Of a stretch of DNA of 23,367 nt, positions 1 through 5,757 are shown one piece after another; position 1 is the stretch's first letter, and every line of letters begins with the position of its first letter. The notes under the pieces are model-generated. The model worked only from the letters and a program-made list of their open reading frames with translations, did no database searches and was not told where the DNA came from. The position numbers and the translations under genes are program-made. The stretch is taken from the NCBI RefSeq assembly GCF_002432125.1, contig NZ_DJFS01000031.1:1-23367 (forward strand), read 5' to 3'. This DNA is from Brevundimonas sp. UBA5866 (GTDB taxonomy: Bacteria > Pseudomonadota > Alphaproteobacteria > Caulobacterales > Caulobacteraceae).

Positions 1-1
1 T

Positions 2-94
2 GCGGGCGGCGGCGGTGGCGGCGCGGGACTGACCGCTGCAGGCGGCGGTGGGCGTGGCGCTGCGGGCGTCGTGCATCTGACGTTCGTGGGGTGA
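2..94 (+). CDS. Glycine-rich phage tail protein, C-terminus only (partial)
   Basis: An open frame enters from the left edge and stops with TGA at 92-94. The visible 30 residues are runs of Gly with Ala and Arg, ending in VVHLTFVG. A Gly-rich stretch followed by a short beta-strand-like hydrophobic end is common at the C-termini of phage tail fibre or tail-tip proteins. The lysis genes directly downstream support a phage origin. The function is inferred from composition and neighbours only, because no catalytic or structural domain is visible in the window. Confidence 0.5.
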   Translation, partial: AGGGGGGAGLTAAGGGGRGAAGVVHLTFVG

Positions 95-97
95 GCG

Positions 98-262
98 ATG
101 ACCGGTCATGACCCCCGCGTGGATGCGCTGTCCGACCTGCTTCTGGATGCGGACATCTGGGATGCGCCCGACCGGCTCAGTGCCGACGAATGCCTCGATG
201 AACTCGGGGCGGACTGGAGGCGGACAGCCTCGACCCATTTCAACAGCGAGGACGATCTATGA
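98..262 (+). CDS. Small acidic phage protein of unknown function (54 aa)
   Basis: A 54-codon frame begins MTGHDPRVDALSDLLLDADI and ends NSEDDL. It starts 3 bases after the upstream stop behind a purine-rich GGGGTGAG, and its TGA overlaps the next gene's ATG as ATGA. The product is acidic, with many Asp and Glu, three Trp or Trp-adjacent positions and no membrane segment or signal peptide. I do not recognise the family. The tight coupling on both sides argues that it is translated. Phage genomes often carry such short connector ORFs between the tail and lysis genes. Confidence 0.55.
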   Translation: MTGHDPRVDALSDLLLDADIWDAPDRLSADECLDELGADWRRTASTHFNSEDDL

Positions 263-519
263 ACCCCGTTCCGAAACTTCAGCGTGCCAGTCTGGCGGAA
301 GGTCAGTGGGTGTGGCGCAGACTGTACGTCTATCTGTGCACGATGCTGATCTGGGTCTTGCTTCGCGATGCCCTGCATCGGGCACCTGCCGATCAGGTCC
401 AGCGTTTTGCCGAGGGGTTGATGGGACTGCTGGCCTTGATGAGCCTTCTGTATCTGGTCGCGCCGTCGGCACAACAGGTCGTCAACCTGGCGCGCGGCCA
501 CAAAGAGGGCGGCCAGTGA
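259..519 (+). CDS. Holin candidate (two-helix membrane protein, 86 aa)
   Basis: This 86-residue protein has two hydrophobic segments, about residues 22-40 (YVYLCTMLIWVLL) and 53-70 (GLMGLLALMSLLYLV). They are separated by a short polar loop, and the tail is charged and ends HKEGGQ. Size, topology and position just before an endolysin are those of a small phage holin, which would form inner-membrane lesions so that the endolysin reaches the wall. GAGGA at 248-252 is the ribosome-binding site, and the start overlaps the previous stop as ATGA. Holins share little sequence, so the assignment rests on topology and context. An antiholin or another lysis-associated membrane protein is possible. Confidence 0.6.
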   Translation: MNPVPKLQRASLAEGQWVWRRLYVYLCTMLIWVLLRDALHRAPADQVQRFAEGLMGLLALMSLLYLVAPSAQQVVNLARGHKEGGQ

Positions 520-899
520 CGTTTCGCCTGTCCAACCGCTCTCGCAACAGTCTGCGCGGGGTCCATCCCGACCTCGTGCGGGTGGTCGAACGGGCCATTG
601 TGACCACGCCTGTAGACTTCATGGTCATAGAGGGGCTGCGATCATCCCAACGTCAGGCCTCGCTGGTGAAGGCCGGGGCCAGCCGTACTTTGAACAGCCG
701 GCATCTGAGCGGCCATGCCGTCGATCTGGCGGCGTGGGTGGATGGCCAGATCCGCTGGGACTGGCCGCTGTATCCGCGAATTGCCGAGGCGATGAAGTCA
801 GCGGCTTCGGCTCTGGACGTGCCGCTGGTGTGGGGCGGCGACTGGCCGCGCCTGCGCGATGGTCCGCACTTCGAACTGTGTCGCAGGGCCTATCCATGA
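516..899 (+). CDS. Phage endolysin, M15-family peptidase (127 aa)
   Basis: This is a putative L-alanyl-D-glutamate or D-Ala-D-Ala type zinc peptidase that cuts peptidoglycan cross-links. The signature SxHxxGxAxD is intact as SRHLSGHAVD (His63 and Asp70), followed by WGGDW (Asp109, expected catalytic acid) and the final ligand in GPHFEL (His118). The length is typical of single-domain M15 endolysins. I chose the GTG at 516, which overlaps the holin stop as GTGA and follows AGAGGGCGG; the frame stays open upstream to 108, but that would run across the holin gene. No signal peptide is present, consistent with holin-dependent release. Confidence 0.85.
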   Translation: MTFRLSNRSRNSLRGVHPDLVRVVERAIVTTPVDFMVIEGLRSSQRQASLVKAGASRTLNSRHLSGHAVDLAAWVDGQIRWDWPLYPRIAEAMKSAASALDVPLVWGGDWPRLRDGPHFELCRRAYP

Positions 900-1297
900 G
901 GGCGTGGGGCCGTGTTTTGACCGCTCTTGGGTGGGCTGGAGTGATGCTGGTTCTGGCAGCGGTTCTGTTGGCACTTGTGACCGATCCATTGGGAGGGCGT
1001 GCGCGGAAGATCGAGCGTCTGGAACGGGCCGCAGCCATAGGCGAGCAGGTTCGCAAAATCCGGGAGCTGGAGTCTGCTGAAAACGAGCGGATCGAAAAAC
1101 TGAGGGCAAAGTCGGCGCAGGAAAAAGAGGCGCTGGGCAGACAAACGGCAGTGTATAGGGGAGAAGCCGCCAATGATCCGACTGGACAGAATACGGTGGG
1201 CGTGGATCGCCTTGATCGTCTGCTGCAGCATGATCGTCTCGTGTGCCAGCATGCCTCGGCCGGAGCCTGTGACGACGCGACTTCTGATACCCTCTGA
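896..1297 (+). CDS. Rz-like i-spanin (inner-membrane spanin subunit, 133 aa)
   Basis: The product has one N-terminal transmembrane helix (about residues 8-28, LTALGWAGVMLVLAAVLLAL), then a long charged helical stretch rich in Glu, Lys, Arg and Leu (about 34-85) that should form a coiled coil. This is the architecture of a phage i-spanin, which spans the periplasm and fuses the two membranes with its lipoprotein partner. The start overlaps the endolysin stop as ATGA. The last 125 bases are shared with the Rz1-like gene in another frame, so the Rz C-terminus (from about residue 93) is constrained by the overlapping gene. Family sequence conservation is low, so topology and context carry the call. 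Confidence 0.7.
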   Translation: MRAWGRVLTALGWAGVMLVLAAVLLALVTDPLGGRARKIERLERAAAIGEQVRKIRELESAENERIEKLRAKSAQEKEALGRQTAVYRGEAANDPTGQNTVGVDRLDRLLQHDRLVCQHASAGACDDATSDTL

Positions 1298-1475
1298 GGT
1301 CAGTCAGCCCTGTCCGATCGCCCGGATCGGGCAGGGCGCGACCCTGGCGGATCTTGAACAGGCCTATATGGAGCGCGGCACTCAATTGGTGGCCTGTGAC
1401 GCGGCAAGGGCTCTGGCTTTGGACCTGCTGATGACCGAACGGCGTTTGCGGGTGAGCAGTGCCCGGCAAGATTGA
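1173..1475 (+). CDS. Rz1-like o-spanin lipoprotein (100 aa)
   Basis: This reading frame starts inside the i-spanin gene and continues past it. Residues 10-24 form a lipoprotein signal peptide ending in the lipobox IVSC, which puts the lipidated Cys at 24. The mature part is about 77 residues with several Pro near its start (SMPRPEPV), as in outer-membrane spanin subunits. AGGGGAGA at 1157-1164 lies 8 bases before the ATG. The nested layout, lipobox and position after an endolysin match lambda-type Rz/Rz1 pairs. The overlap is partial, because Rz1 extends 178 bases beyond the end of Rz. Confidence 0.7.
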   Translation: MIRLDRIRWAWIALIVCCSMIVSCASMPRPEPVTTRLLIPSEVSQPCPIARIGQGATLADLEQAYMERGTQLVACDAARALALDLLMTERRLRVSSARQD

Positions 1476-1482
1476 CCGGGCA
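1460..1482. promoter_or_regulatory. Inverted repeat TGCCCGG/CCGGGCA: terminator or FlbD-type enhancer
   Basis: TGCCCGG (1460-1466) and CCGGGCA (1476-1482) flank 9 bases and overlap the spanin stop codon. It could be a weak terminator (ATTTT follows at 1485). The arm and loop TGCCCGGCAAGATTG closely match TGCCCGGCAGATATTG at 2673-2688, upstream of the other sigma-54 flagellin promoter. An activator site resembling the ftr elements bound by FlbD is therefore the alternative. The repeat is seen directly; the role is inferred. Confidence 0.4.
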
Positions 1483-1503
1483 GGATTTTCCGTTGCCGGT
1501 TAT

Positions 1504-1519
1504 TGGCACCTGAAATGCT
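1504..1519 (+). promoter_or_regulatory. Sigma-54 promoter of flagellin F1
   Basis: TTGGCACCTGAAATGCT carries the -24 GG (1505-1506) and -12 GC (1517-1518) with exactly 10 bases between them, as in TGGCAC-N5-TTGC. It lies about 155 bases upstream of the F1 start. Caulobacter flagellin and hook genes are known to use sigma-54 with the activator FlbD. Confidence 0.75.
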
Positions 1520-1603
1520 TAATCTCAACTAAAAATATCAAATAAATACAAAAAGATAATTGTTAAAATACCCTTGTTCATTGGTGCGTGCATTGCGGCG
1601 CGT

Positions 1604-1657
1604 CCGGGTGAGTAGAACGCTCCCGGCGCCAAAAGGGCGCTGGCCATCACAAAGTGA
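1604..1657 (+). promoter_or_regulatory. Structured 5' leader of flagellin F1
   Basis: The main hairpin pairs 1623-1630 (CCGGCGCC) with 1636-1643 (GGCGCTGG) around an AAAAG loop. A second small hairpin pairs TCAC (1647-1650) with GTGA (1654-1657). A third, weaker one (GAG 1610-1612 with CTC 1620-1622, plus CCGG arms) lies upstream and partly competes with the main stem. AAGGA at 1660-1664 is the ribosome-binding site. Equivalent hairpins with different stem bases precede F2-F5. Confidence 0.6.
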
Positions 1658-1672
1658 GCAAGGACAGCCAAA

Positions 1673-2605
1673 ATGGCCAACTCGATCAACACCAACCGTG
1701 GCGCTCTGATTGCGCTGCAACACCTCAACTCGACCAACCGTTCACTGGAAACCACGCAAAACCGCGTGAACACCGGAATGAAGGTTGCCACCGCTAAAGA
1801 TAACGGAGCCATTTTCGCTATCGCCACGTCTCAGCGCGCTGAAATGGGTGCTCAGGATGCGGTTCGTCAGTCGATCCAGCGCGGTCAGTCCATCGTGGAC
1901 GTCGCCCTGTCGGCCGGTGAGACTGTTATCGAAGCCCTGCAGGAGCTGAAGAGCCTGGCGGTTGCCATCCAGGACGCGCCGAAAACCTATGACAACGCTG
2001 GTACTGTCACGGGTCTGGGCGATAACGGCAAGAAGCTGGTCGCTGACTTTGAAGCTATGGTGAAGGAAATTCACGTGGCTCTGGCCGGTGCCACCTTCGA
2101 CGGCGTGAACGTCTTCAAGGCAACCGATGCTTCGGGCATCAAGGTCACCATCAACACCGCAGCCGCGAACAACAAGTTCGAGATCAAGGCCGCGAGTGCG
2201 GGTGCAGTGGCTGCGAACCTGGCCTTCGGCAGTGCTGCTGGCACTGGCGCAGGCGAGTATGACGCAGCAACGGGCGTGTGGCAGGCCAAGGCCGGTGCGA
2301 CCACGGGCGCAACCCCGTCCGCACTGACCGACTATGGCGTGGACAAGGTTGAGGCGGCGATCACGTCGTTCACCGCGACCATGGCAGACCTCGGCACCAA
2401 GTCGAAGTCGCTGGGTCGTCAGATGACCTTTGTCGACAAGTTCCAGGATTCCCTGGAAACCGGCATCGGCAATCTGGTGGATGCGGACCTCGCCAAGGAA
2501 AGCGCGAAGCTCACCGCGCTGCAGACCAAGCAACAGCTGGGTGTGCAGGCACTGGGCATCGCAAACCAGTCGAGCTCGATCCTGCTCAGCCTCTTCCGCG
2601 GCTAA
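1673..2605 (+). CDS. Flagellin F1 (310 aa)
   Basis: This is a filament subunit exported through the flagellar type III apparatus. Residues 1 to about 155 form the conserved N-terminal D0/D1 region (MANSINTNRGALIALQ, then VNTGMKVATAKDNGAIFAIA). A variable Ala/Gly/Thr-rich middle follows, about 155-240, and the conserved C-terminal helix region runs from about 240 (LGTKSKSLGRQ) to LLSLFRG at the end. It is the longest of the five close paralogues here, with an enlarged variable region, and differs from them at several core sites (KVATAKDN, FVDKFQDS). AAGGA lies 8 bases before the ATG. It is the first gene of the array and has its own sigma-54 promoter. The family call is certain; the correspondence to a particular Caulobacter flj gene cannot be set from here. 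Confidence 0.95.
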   Translation: MANSINTNRGALIALQHLNSTNRSLETTQNRVNTGMKVATAKDNGAIFAIATSQRAEMGAQDAVRQSIQRGQSIVDVALSAGETVIEALQELKSLAVAIQDAPKTYDNAGTVTGLGDNGKKLVADFEAMVKEIHVALAGATFDGVNVFKATDASGIKVTINTAAANNKFEIKAASAGAVAANLAFGSAAGTGAGEYDAATGVWQAKAGATTGATPSALTDYGVDKVEAAITSFTATMADLGTKSKSLGRQMTFVDKFQDSLETGIGNLVDADLAKESAKLTALQTKQQLGVQALGIANQSSSILLSLFRG

Positions 2606-2642
2606 TCGCGAAGGGGGAGGGCTGGAATGGCAGCTCGCCAAA

Positions 2643-2670
2643 GGGGGCGGTTCAACCGCCCCCCTCTTTC
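2643..2670 (+). terminator. Hairpin after flagellin F1
   Basis: GGGGGCGGT (2643-2651) pairs with ACCGCCCCC (2655-2663) around a 3-base loop and is followed by CTCTTTC. The stem is strong and the U-tract short. It is the most likely end of most F1 transcripts. Confidence 0.65.
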
Positions 2671-2672
2671 CT

Positions 2673-2693
2673 TGCCCGGCAGATATTGCCGGG
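2673..2693. promoter_or_regulatory. Inverted repeat CCCGGCA/TGCCGGG: FlbD-type enhancer candidate
   Basis: CCCGGCA (2675-2681) and TGCCGGG (2687-2693) flank GATAT. The left half repeats the motif seen at 1460-1474 in front of F1. It sits about 105-125 bases upstream of the F2 sigma-54 promoter, a normal distance for an enhancer-binding activator. A smaller hairpin (GGGCA 2696-2700, TGCCC 2706-2710) follows and overlaps a run of T. A second terminator is an alternative reading. Confidence 0.4.
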
Positions 2694-2797
2694 GCGGGCA
2701 GTTTTTGCCCTGTAACAGTAGGCGTTTTTTCCTAGTCCGGCCTAGAAGGCAGGCGTAGTCCGTCCGGAAACGCCCGAAATCACTGTGATCTGCGGCT

Positions 2798-2813
2798 TGG
2801 CCCGTTCGTTGCA
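2798..2813 (+). promoter_or_regulatory. Sigma-54 promoter of flagellin F2
   Basis: TTGGCCCGTTCGTTGCA has the -24 GG at 2799-2800 and the -12 GC at 2811-2812 with 10 bases between, and a full TTGCA -12 element. The start of transcription should lie near 2824, so the message would begin almost at the first leader hairpin. Confidence 0.8.
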
Positions 2814-2825
2814 GCCATGTGTACC

Positions 2826-2873
2826 GAGCAAAATGCTCCCGTTGCCAAAAGGGCGACGGCTTCACGAAGTGAA
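2826..2873 (+). promoter_or_regulatory. Three-hairpin 5' leader of flagellin F2
   Basis: Three hairpins follow one another. Hairpin 1 is GAGC (2826-2829) with GCTC (2835-2838), loop AAAAT. Hairpin 2 is CCGTTGCC (2839-2846) with GGCGACGG (2852-2859), loop AAAAG, one G-U pair. Hairpin 3 is TTCAC (2861-2865) with GTGAA (2869-2873), loop GAA. AGGAGG at 2880-2885 and the ATG at 2891 follow directly. This is the clearest copy of the leader shared by F1-F5. Confidence 0.65.
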
Positions 2874-2890
2874 ACACATAGGAGGCTAGA

Positions 2891-3745
2891 ATGGCCAACT
2901 CGGTAAACACCAATCGCGGTGCGCTCATCGCCCTGCAGAACCTCAACGCGACCAACCGTTCGCTTGAGATGACCCAGAACCGTGTCAACACGGGGATGAA
3001 GGTTTCGTCCGCCAAGGACAACGGTGCTATCTTCGCAATCGCAACCTCCCAGCGCGCGGAAATGGGCGCGCAGGACGCCGTCAAGCAATCCATCGAGCGC
3101 GGCAAATCCATTGTCGACGTCGCTCTGGCTGCGGGCGAGACGGTTGTCGAGGCCCTGACCGAGTTGAAGAGCCTGGCGGTCGCGATCCAGGATTCCGTGG
3201 CCGGCTCGTCCAGCGAAACCAAGCTGATCAACGACTTCGAAGCCATCGTCAAAGAAATCCACACCTCGCTGGCCGGTGCGACCTTCGATGGTGTCAACGC
3301 CTTCAAGACCGGCACCCAGATCGATGTGACGATCAACACCGCCGCGACCGGCAACAAGTTCACCATCAAGGCTTCGGCCGATGCGGCTGCCGCCGACGGT
3401 CTGGCCTTTACGGGTACGGCTAACTCGGCGACGGGCGCATGGGCTGCGCCGGCCGCCGCAGGCAAGCGTGCGGCCTATGAACCGGCCGACGTCGAAGCCG
3501 CGATCAACTCCTTCACCACTGTCCTGGCCGATCTTGGCACCAAGTCCAAGTCGCTGGACCGCCAGCTGACCTTTGTCAGCAAGCTGCAGGACTCGCTTGA
3601 GACGGGTATCGGCAACCTGGTGGATGCCGATCTAGCCAAGGAAAGCGCCCGCCTGACCGCGCTGCAGACCAAGCAGCAGCTGGGCGTGCAGGCGCTGGGT
3701 ATCGCCAATCAGGCCAGCTCTATCGTCCTGAACCTCTTCCGCTGA
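2891..3745 (+). CDS. Flagellin F2 (284 aa)
   Basis: This filament protein has the conserved ends of the array: MANSVNTNRGALIALQNLNA at the start and, from about residue 215, LGTKSKSLDRQLTFVSK through to SSIVLNLFR. The middle (about 130-210) is Ala/Thr/Gly-rich and contains NTAATGNKFTIKA, which F3 shares in altered form. AGGAGG at 2880-2885 makes the strongest ribosome-binding site of the array. A sigma-54 promoter at 2798-2813 and a structured leader precede it. Since F3-F5 lack recognisable sigma-54 promoters, this promoter may also feed them by readthrough of the hairpin at 3752-3783; that is inference. Confidence 0.95.
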   Translation: MANSVNTNRGALIALQNLNATNRSLEMTQNRVNTGMKVSSAKDNGAIFAIATSQRAEMGAQDAVKQSIERGKSIVDVALAAGETVVEALTELKSLAVAIQDSVAGSSSETKLINDFEAIVKEIHTSLAGATFDGVNAFKTGTQIDVTINTAATGNKFTIKASADAAAADGLAFTGTANSATGAWAAPAAAGKRAAYEPADVEAAINSFTTVLADLGTKSKSLDRQLTFVSKLQDSLETGIGNLVDADLAKESARLTALQTKQQLGVQALGIANQASSIVLNLFR

Positions 3746-3751
3746 TTTCTG

Positions 3752-3783
3752 ATGGCCCGACCGGCACGTTCCGGTCGGGCCAT
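3752..3783 (+). terminator. Long hairpin after flagellin F2, no U-tract
   Basis: ATGGCCCGACCGG (3752-3764) pairs perfectly with CCGGTCGGGCCAT (3771-3783), 13 base pairs with a 6-base loop. It is followed by GATCACC rather than U residues, so it may act as a 3' stabilising or processing hairpin or a leaky terminator rather than a full intrinsic terminator. Confidence 0.5.
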
Positions 3784-3811
3784 GATCACCTCGACGACCG
3801 GTAACCAGTAA
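3783..3811. repeat. Shared spacer block TGATCACCT...CCAGTAA, copy 1 (F2-F3)
   Basis: TGATCACCT (3783-3791) and CCAGTAA (3805-3811) recur in the same order in the F3-F4 and F4-F5 spacers. The block directly follows the 3' hairpin of F2. Its function is unknown; it may have been copied with the gene or may hold a promoter or processing site. Confidence 0.55.
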
Positions 3812-3821
3812 GCGTGTGTAC

Positions 3822-3855
3822 GGGCAGAACGCCCAACTCCGTCAAAATGACGGGG
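3822..3855 (+). promoter_or_regulatory. Structured 5' leader of flagellin F3
   Basis: Hairpin 1 is GGGC (3822-3825) with GCCC (3831-3834), loop AGAAC. Hairpin 2 is CTCCGTC (3837-3843) with GACGGGG (3849-3855), loop AAAAT, one G-U pair. The third hairpin seen in F2 and F4 is not evident here. GGGAGG at 3870-3875 is the ribosome-binding site. Confidence 0.55.
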
Positions 3856-3880
3856 AAACAACGTGAAATGGGAGGCCAGA

Positions 3881-4738
3881 ATGGCCAACTCGATCAACAC
3901 CAATCGCGGTGCGCTCGTCGCGCTGCAAACCCTGAACGCGACCAACAAGGCGCTGGAGACCACGCAGAACCGCGTGAACACCGGCATGAAGGTCTCGTCG
4001 GCCAAGGACAATGGCGCAATCTTCGCGATTGCGACCTCGCAGCGCGCCGAAATGGGTGCCCAGGATGCCGTGAAGCAGTCGCTGCAACGCGGTCAATCCA
4101 TCGTGGACGTGGCGCTGGCTGCAGGTGAAACTGTGACCAACGCACTGACGGAACTGAAGAGCCTGGCTGTGGCTATCCAGGACTCCGCAGTCGGTAGTTC
4201 AAGCGAAACCAAGCTGCTGTCCGACTTCGACGCAATCGTCAAAGAAATCCACACTGCCCTGGCTGGAGCGACCTTTGACGGGGTCAATCTGTTCAAGACC
4301 GGCACCCTGATTGAAGTGACAACCAATACCGCGGCGACGGGCAACAAATTCACCCTGAAGGCGGCGGCTACGGCAGCTGCAGCTACGGGGCTGGCCTTTG
4401 GCGGTACCGCAACCCCGGCAACGGGTGCGTGGGCCGAGCCTGCAGACGCGGCGGCCAAGCGTGCAGCCTATACGGCGTCCGCAGTCGATACCGCGCTGAA
4501 CGGTTTCACGACCGTATTGGCTGACCTCGGCACCAAGTCGAAGTCTCTGGATCGCCAACTGTCGTTCGTGGGCAAGCTGCAGGACTCGCTGGAAACCGGT
4601 ATCGGCAACCTCGTCGATGCGGATCTGGCCAAGGAAAGCGCCCGACTGACCGCTCTGCAGACCAAGCAACAGCTGGGTGTGCAGGCGCTGTCGATCGCCA
4701 ACTCGTCGAGCAGCATCCTGCTCGGCCTGTTCCGCTAA
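3881..4738 (+). CDS. Flagellin F3 (285 aa)
   Basis: This filament subunit begins MANSINTNRGALVALQTLNA and ends SSSSILLGLFR. The C-terminal conserved helix region starts near residue 216 (LGTKSKSLDRQLSFVGK). I chose the ATG at 3881 because GGAGG (3871-3875) is well spaced for it and the product then starts MANS like the paralogues; the in-frame GTG at 3863 would lie before that site. No sigma-54 promoter is visible in the 142-base spacer. A 98-base stretch (3971-4068) is nearly identical to F4, which suggests recent gene conversion or duplication. Confidence 0.94.
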   Translation: MANSINTNRGALVALQTLNATNKALETTQNRVNTGMKVSSAKDNGAIFAIATSQRAEMGAQDAVKQSLQRGQSIVDVALAAGETVTNALTELKSLAVAIQDSAVGSSSETKLLSDFDAIVKEIHTALAGATFDGVNLFKTGTLIEVTTNTAATGNKFTLKAAATAAAATGLAFGGTATPATGAWAEPADAAAKRAAYTASAVDTALNGFTTVLADLGTKSKSLDRQLSFVGKLQDSLETGIGNLVDADLAKESARLTALQTKQQLGVQALSIANSSSSILLGLFR

Positions 4739-4749
4739 CAAGTAGGGGA

Positions 4750-4781
4750 GGGAGCATCCTTCAACATCCGTCGGATCTCCC
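4750..4781 (+). terminator. Interrupted hairpin after flagellin F3, no U-tract
   Basis: GGGAG (4750-4754) and ATCC (4756-4759) pair with GGAT (4773-4776) and CTCCC (4777-4781), with one bulged C and a 13-base loop. No U-run follows. It occupies the same place as the hairpins after F2, F4 and F5. Confidence 0.4.
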
Positions 4782-4786
4782 GACCC

Positions 4787-4807
4787 TGATCACCTGAATG
4801 CCAGTAA
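4787..4807. repeat. Shared spacer block TGATCACCT...CCAGTAA, copy 2 (F3-F4)
   Basis: TGATCACCT is at 4787-4795 and CCAGTAA at 4801-4807. The gap between the two parts is shorter than in the other copies, so the two halves are separable elements. GTAACAGTAAGC here resembles GTAACAGTAGGC in the F1-F2 spacer (about 2712-2723). Confidence 0.55.
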
Positions 4808-4824
4808 CAGTAAGCTTAGAGTAA

Positions 4825-4873
4825 CGAGCACAAGGCTCGCCCCGCCATAAAAAGCGGGTTCACAAAATGTGAA
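4825..4873 (+). promoter_or_regulatory. Three-hairpin 5' leader of flagellin F4
   Basis: Hairpin 1 is CGAGC (4825-4829) with GCTCG (4835-4839), loop ACAAG. Hairpin 2 is CCCGC (4841-4845) with GCGGG (4854-4858) and a larger A-rich loop, CATAAAAA. Hairpin 3 is TTCAC (4859-4863) with GTGAA (4869-4873), loop AAAAT. TGGAGG (4877-4882) follows as the ribosome-binding site. Confidence 0.55.
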
Positions 4874-4887
4874 AAATGGAGGCCAGA

Positions 4888-5685
4888 ATGGCCAACTCGA
4901 TCAATACGAACCGCGGCGCTCTCGTCGCTCTGCAGACCTTGAACCAGACGAACAAGGCGCTGGAAACCACGCAAAACCGCGTGAACACCGGCATGAAAGT
5001 CTCGTCGGCCAAGGACAATGGCGCAATCTTCGCGATTGCGACCTCGCAGCGCGCCGAAATGGGTGCCCAGGATGCGGTCAAGCAATCGCTGCAACGCGGT
5101 CAATCGATCGTGGATGTCGCGCTTGCTGCCGGTGAAACCGTCGTGCAAGCCCTGACCGAGCTGAAAAGCCTGGCAGTCGCGATCCAGGACGCCACCGGTG
5201 ACACGGCTACCAAGCTGAACAATGATTTCTCGGCTATCGTCACTGAAATCAACACGGCGATCACGGGTGCCAAGTTTGACGGCGTAAACCTGTTCACGGA
5301 CACGACCGCCCGCAGCGTCACCACCAACACTTCGGGTGGTACCTTCTCGCTGTCGACCGGTGCGGCGACCCATCCGATCACGGGTGCTGGTGCTGACCTT
5401 AACACCGTGGCGAACCGTACGGCGGCAAACGTCGACGCGGCGATCAACTCGTTCACGGGCGTACTGGCTGATTTCGGCACCAAGTCGAAGTCGCTTGAGC
5501 GCCAGCTGTCGTTCGTCGGCAAGCTGCAGGACTCGCTGGAAACCGGTATCGGCAACCTTGTCGATGCGGATCTGGCCAAGGAAAGCGCACGCCTGACGGC
5601 ACTGCAGACCAAGCAACAACTGGGTGTGCAGGCGCTCTCTATCGCGAACTCGTCGAGCAGCATCCTGCTCGGCCTGTTCCGGTAA
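4888..5685 (+). CDS. Flagellin F4 (265 aa)
   Basis: This is the shortest flagellin of the array. It starts MANSINTNRGALVALQTLNQ and ends SSSSILLGLFR like F3. The variable middle is trimmed and Thr/Ser-rich (NTSGGTFSLSTGAATHP at about 146-162), and the C-terminal conserved region begins near residue 196 with LADFGTKSKSLERQ. The ATG at 4888 is chosen over the in-frame ATG at 4876, since GGAGG (4878-4882) lies between them and the paralogues start at MANS. The N-terminal coding region shares a near-identical tract with F3. No sigma-54 promoter is visible upstream. Confidence 0.94.
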   Translation: MANSINTNRGALVALQTLNQTNKALETTQNRVNTGMKVSSAKDNGAIFAIATSQRAEMGAQDAVKQSLQRGQSIVDVALAAGETVVQALTELKSLAVAIQDATGDTATKLNNDFSAIVTEINTAITGAKFDGVNLFTDTTARSVTTNTSGGTFSLSTGAATHPITGAGADLNTVANRTAANVDAAINSFTGVLADFGTKSKSLERQLSFVGKLQDSLETGIGNLVDADLAKESARLTALQTKQQLGVQALSIANSSSSILLGLFR

Positions 5686-5696
5686 TCGGTAGGGGA

Positions 5697-5725
5697 GGGT
5701 GCCGCCGTCGAAAGCGGCGGCATCC
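5697..5725 (+). terminator. Hairpin after flagellin F4, no U-tract
   Basis: TGCCGCCG (5700-5707) pairs with CGGCGGCA (5715-5722) around TCGAAAG. GGG (5697-5699) and TCC (5723-5725) extend the stem with one G-U pair. No U-run follows, so full termination is uncertain. Confidence 0.5.
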
Positions 5726-5730
5726 GCTCC

Positions 5731-5755
5731 TGATCACCTCTTTAAGTACCAGTAA
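5731..5755. repeat. Shared spacer block TGATCACCT...CCAGTAA, copy 3 (F4-F5)
   Basis: TGATCACCT is at 5731-5739 and CCAGTAA at 5749-5755, again just downstream of a 3' hairpin and upstream of the structured leader. Confidence 0.55.
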
Positions 5756-5757
5756 CC

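Noticed and set aside
108..515. N-terminal extension of the endolysin frame upstream of 516
   Set aside because: It would run across the small acidic ORF and the holin gene in another frame. The GTG at 516 has a ribosome-binding site and gives the normal single-domain M15 length.
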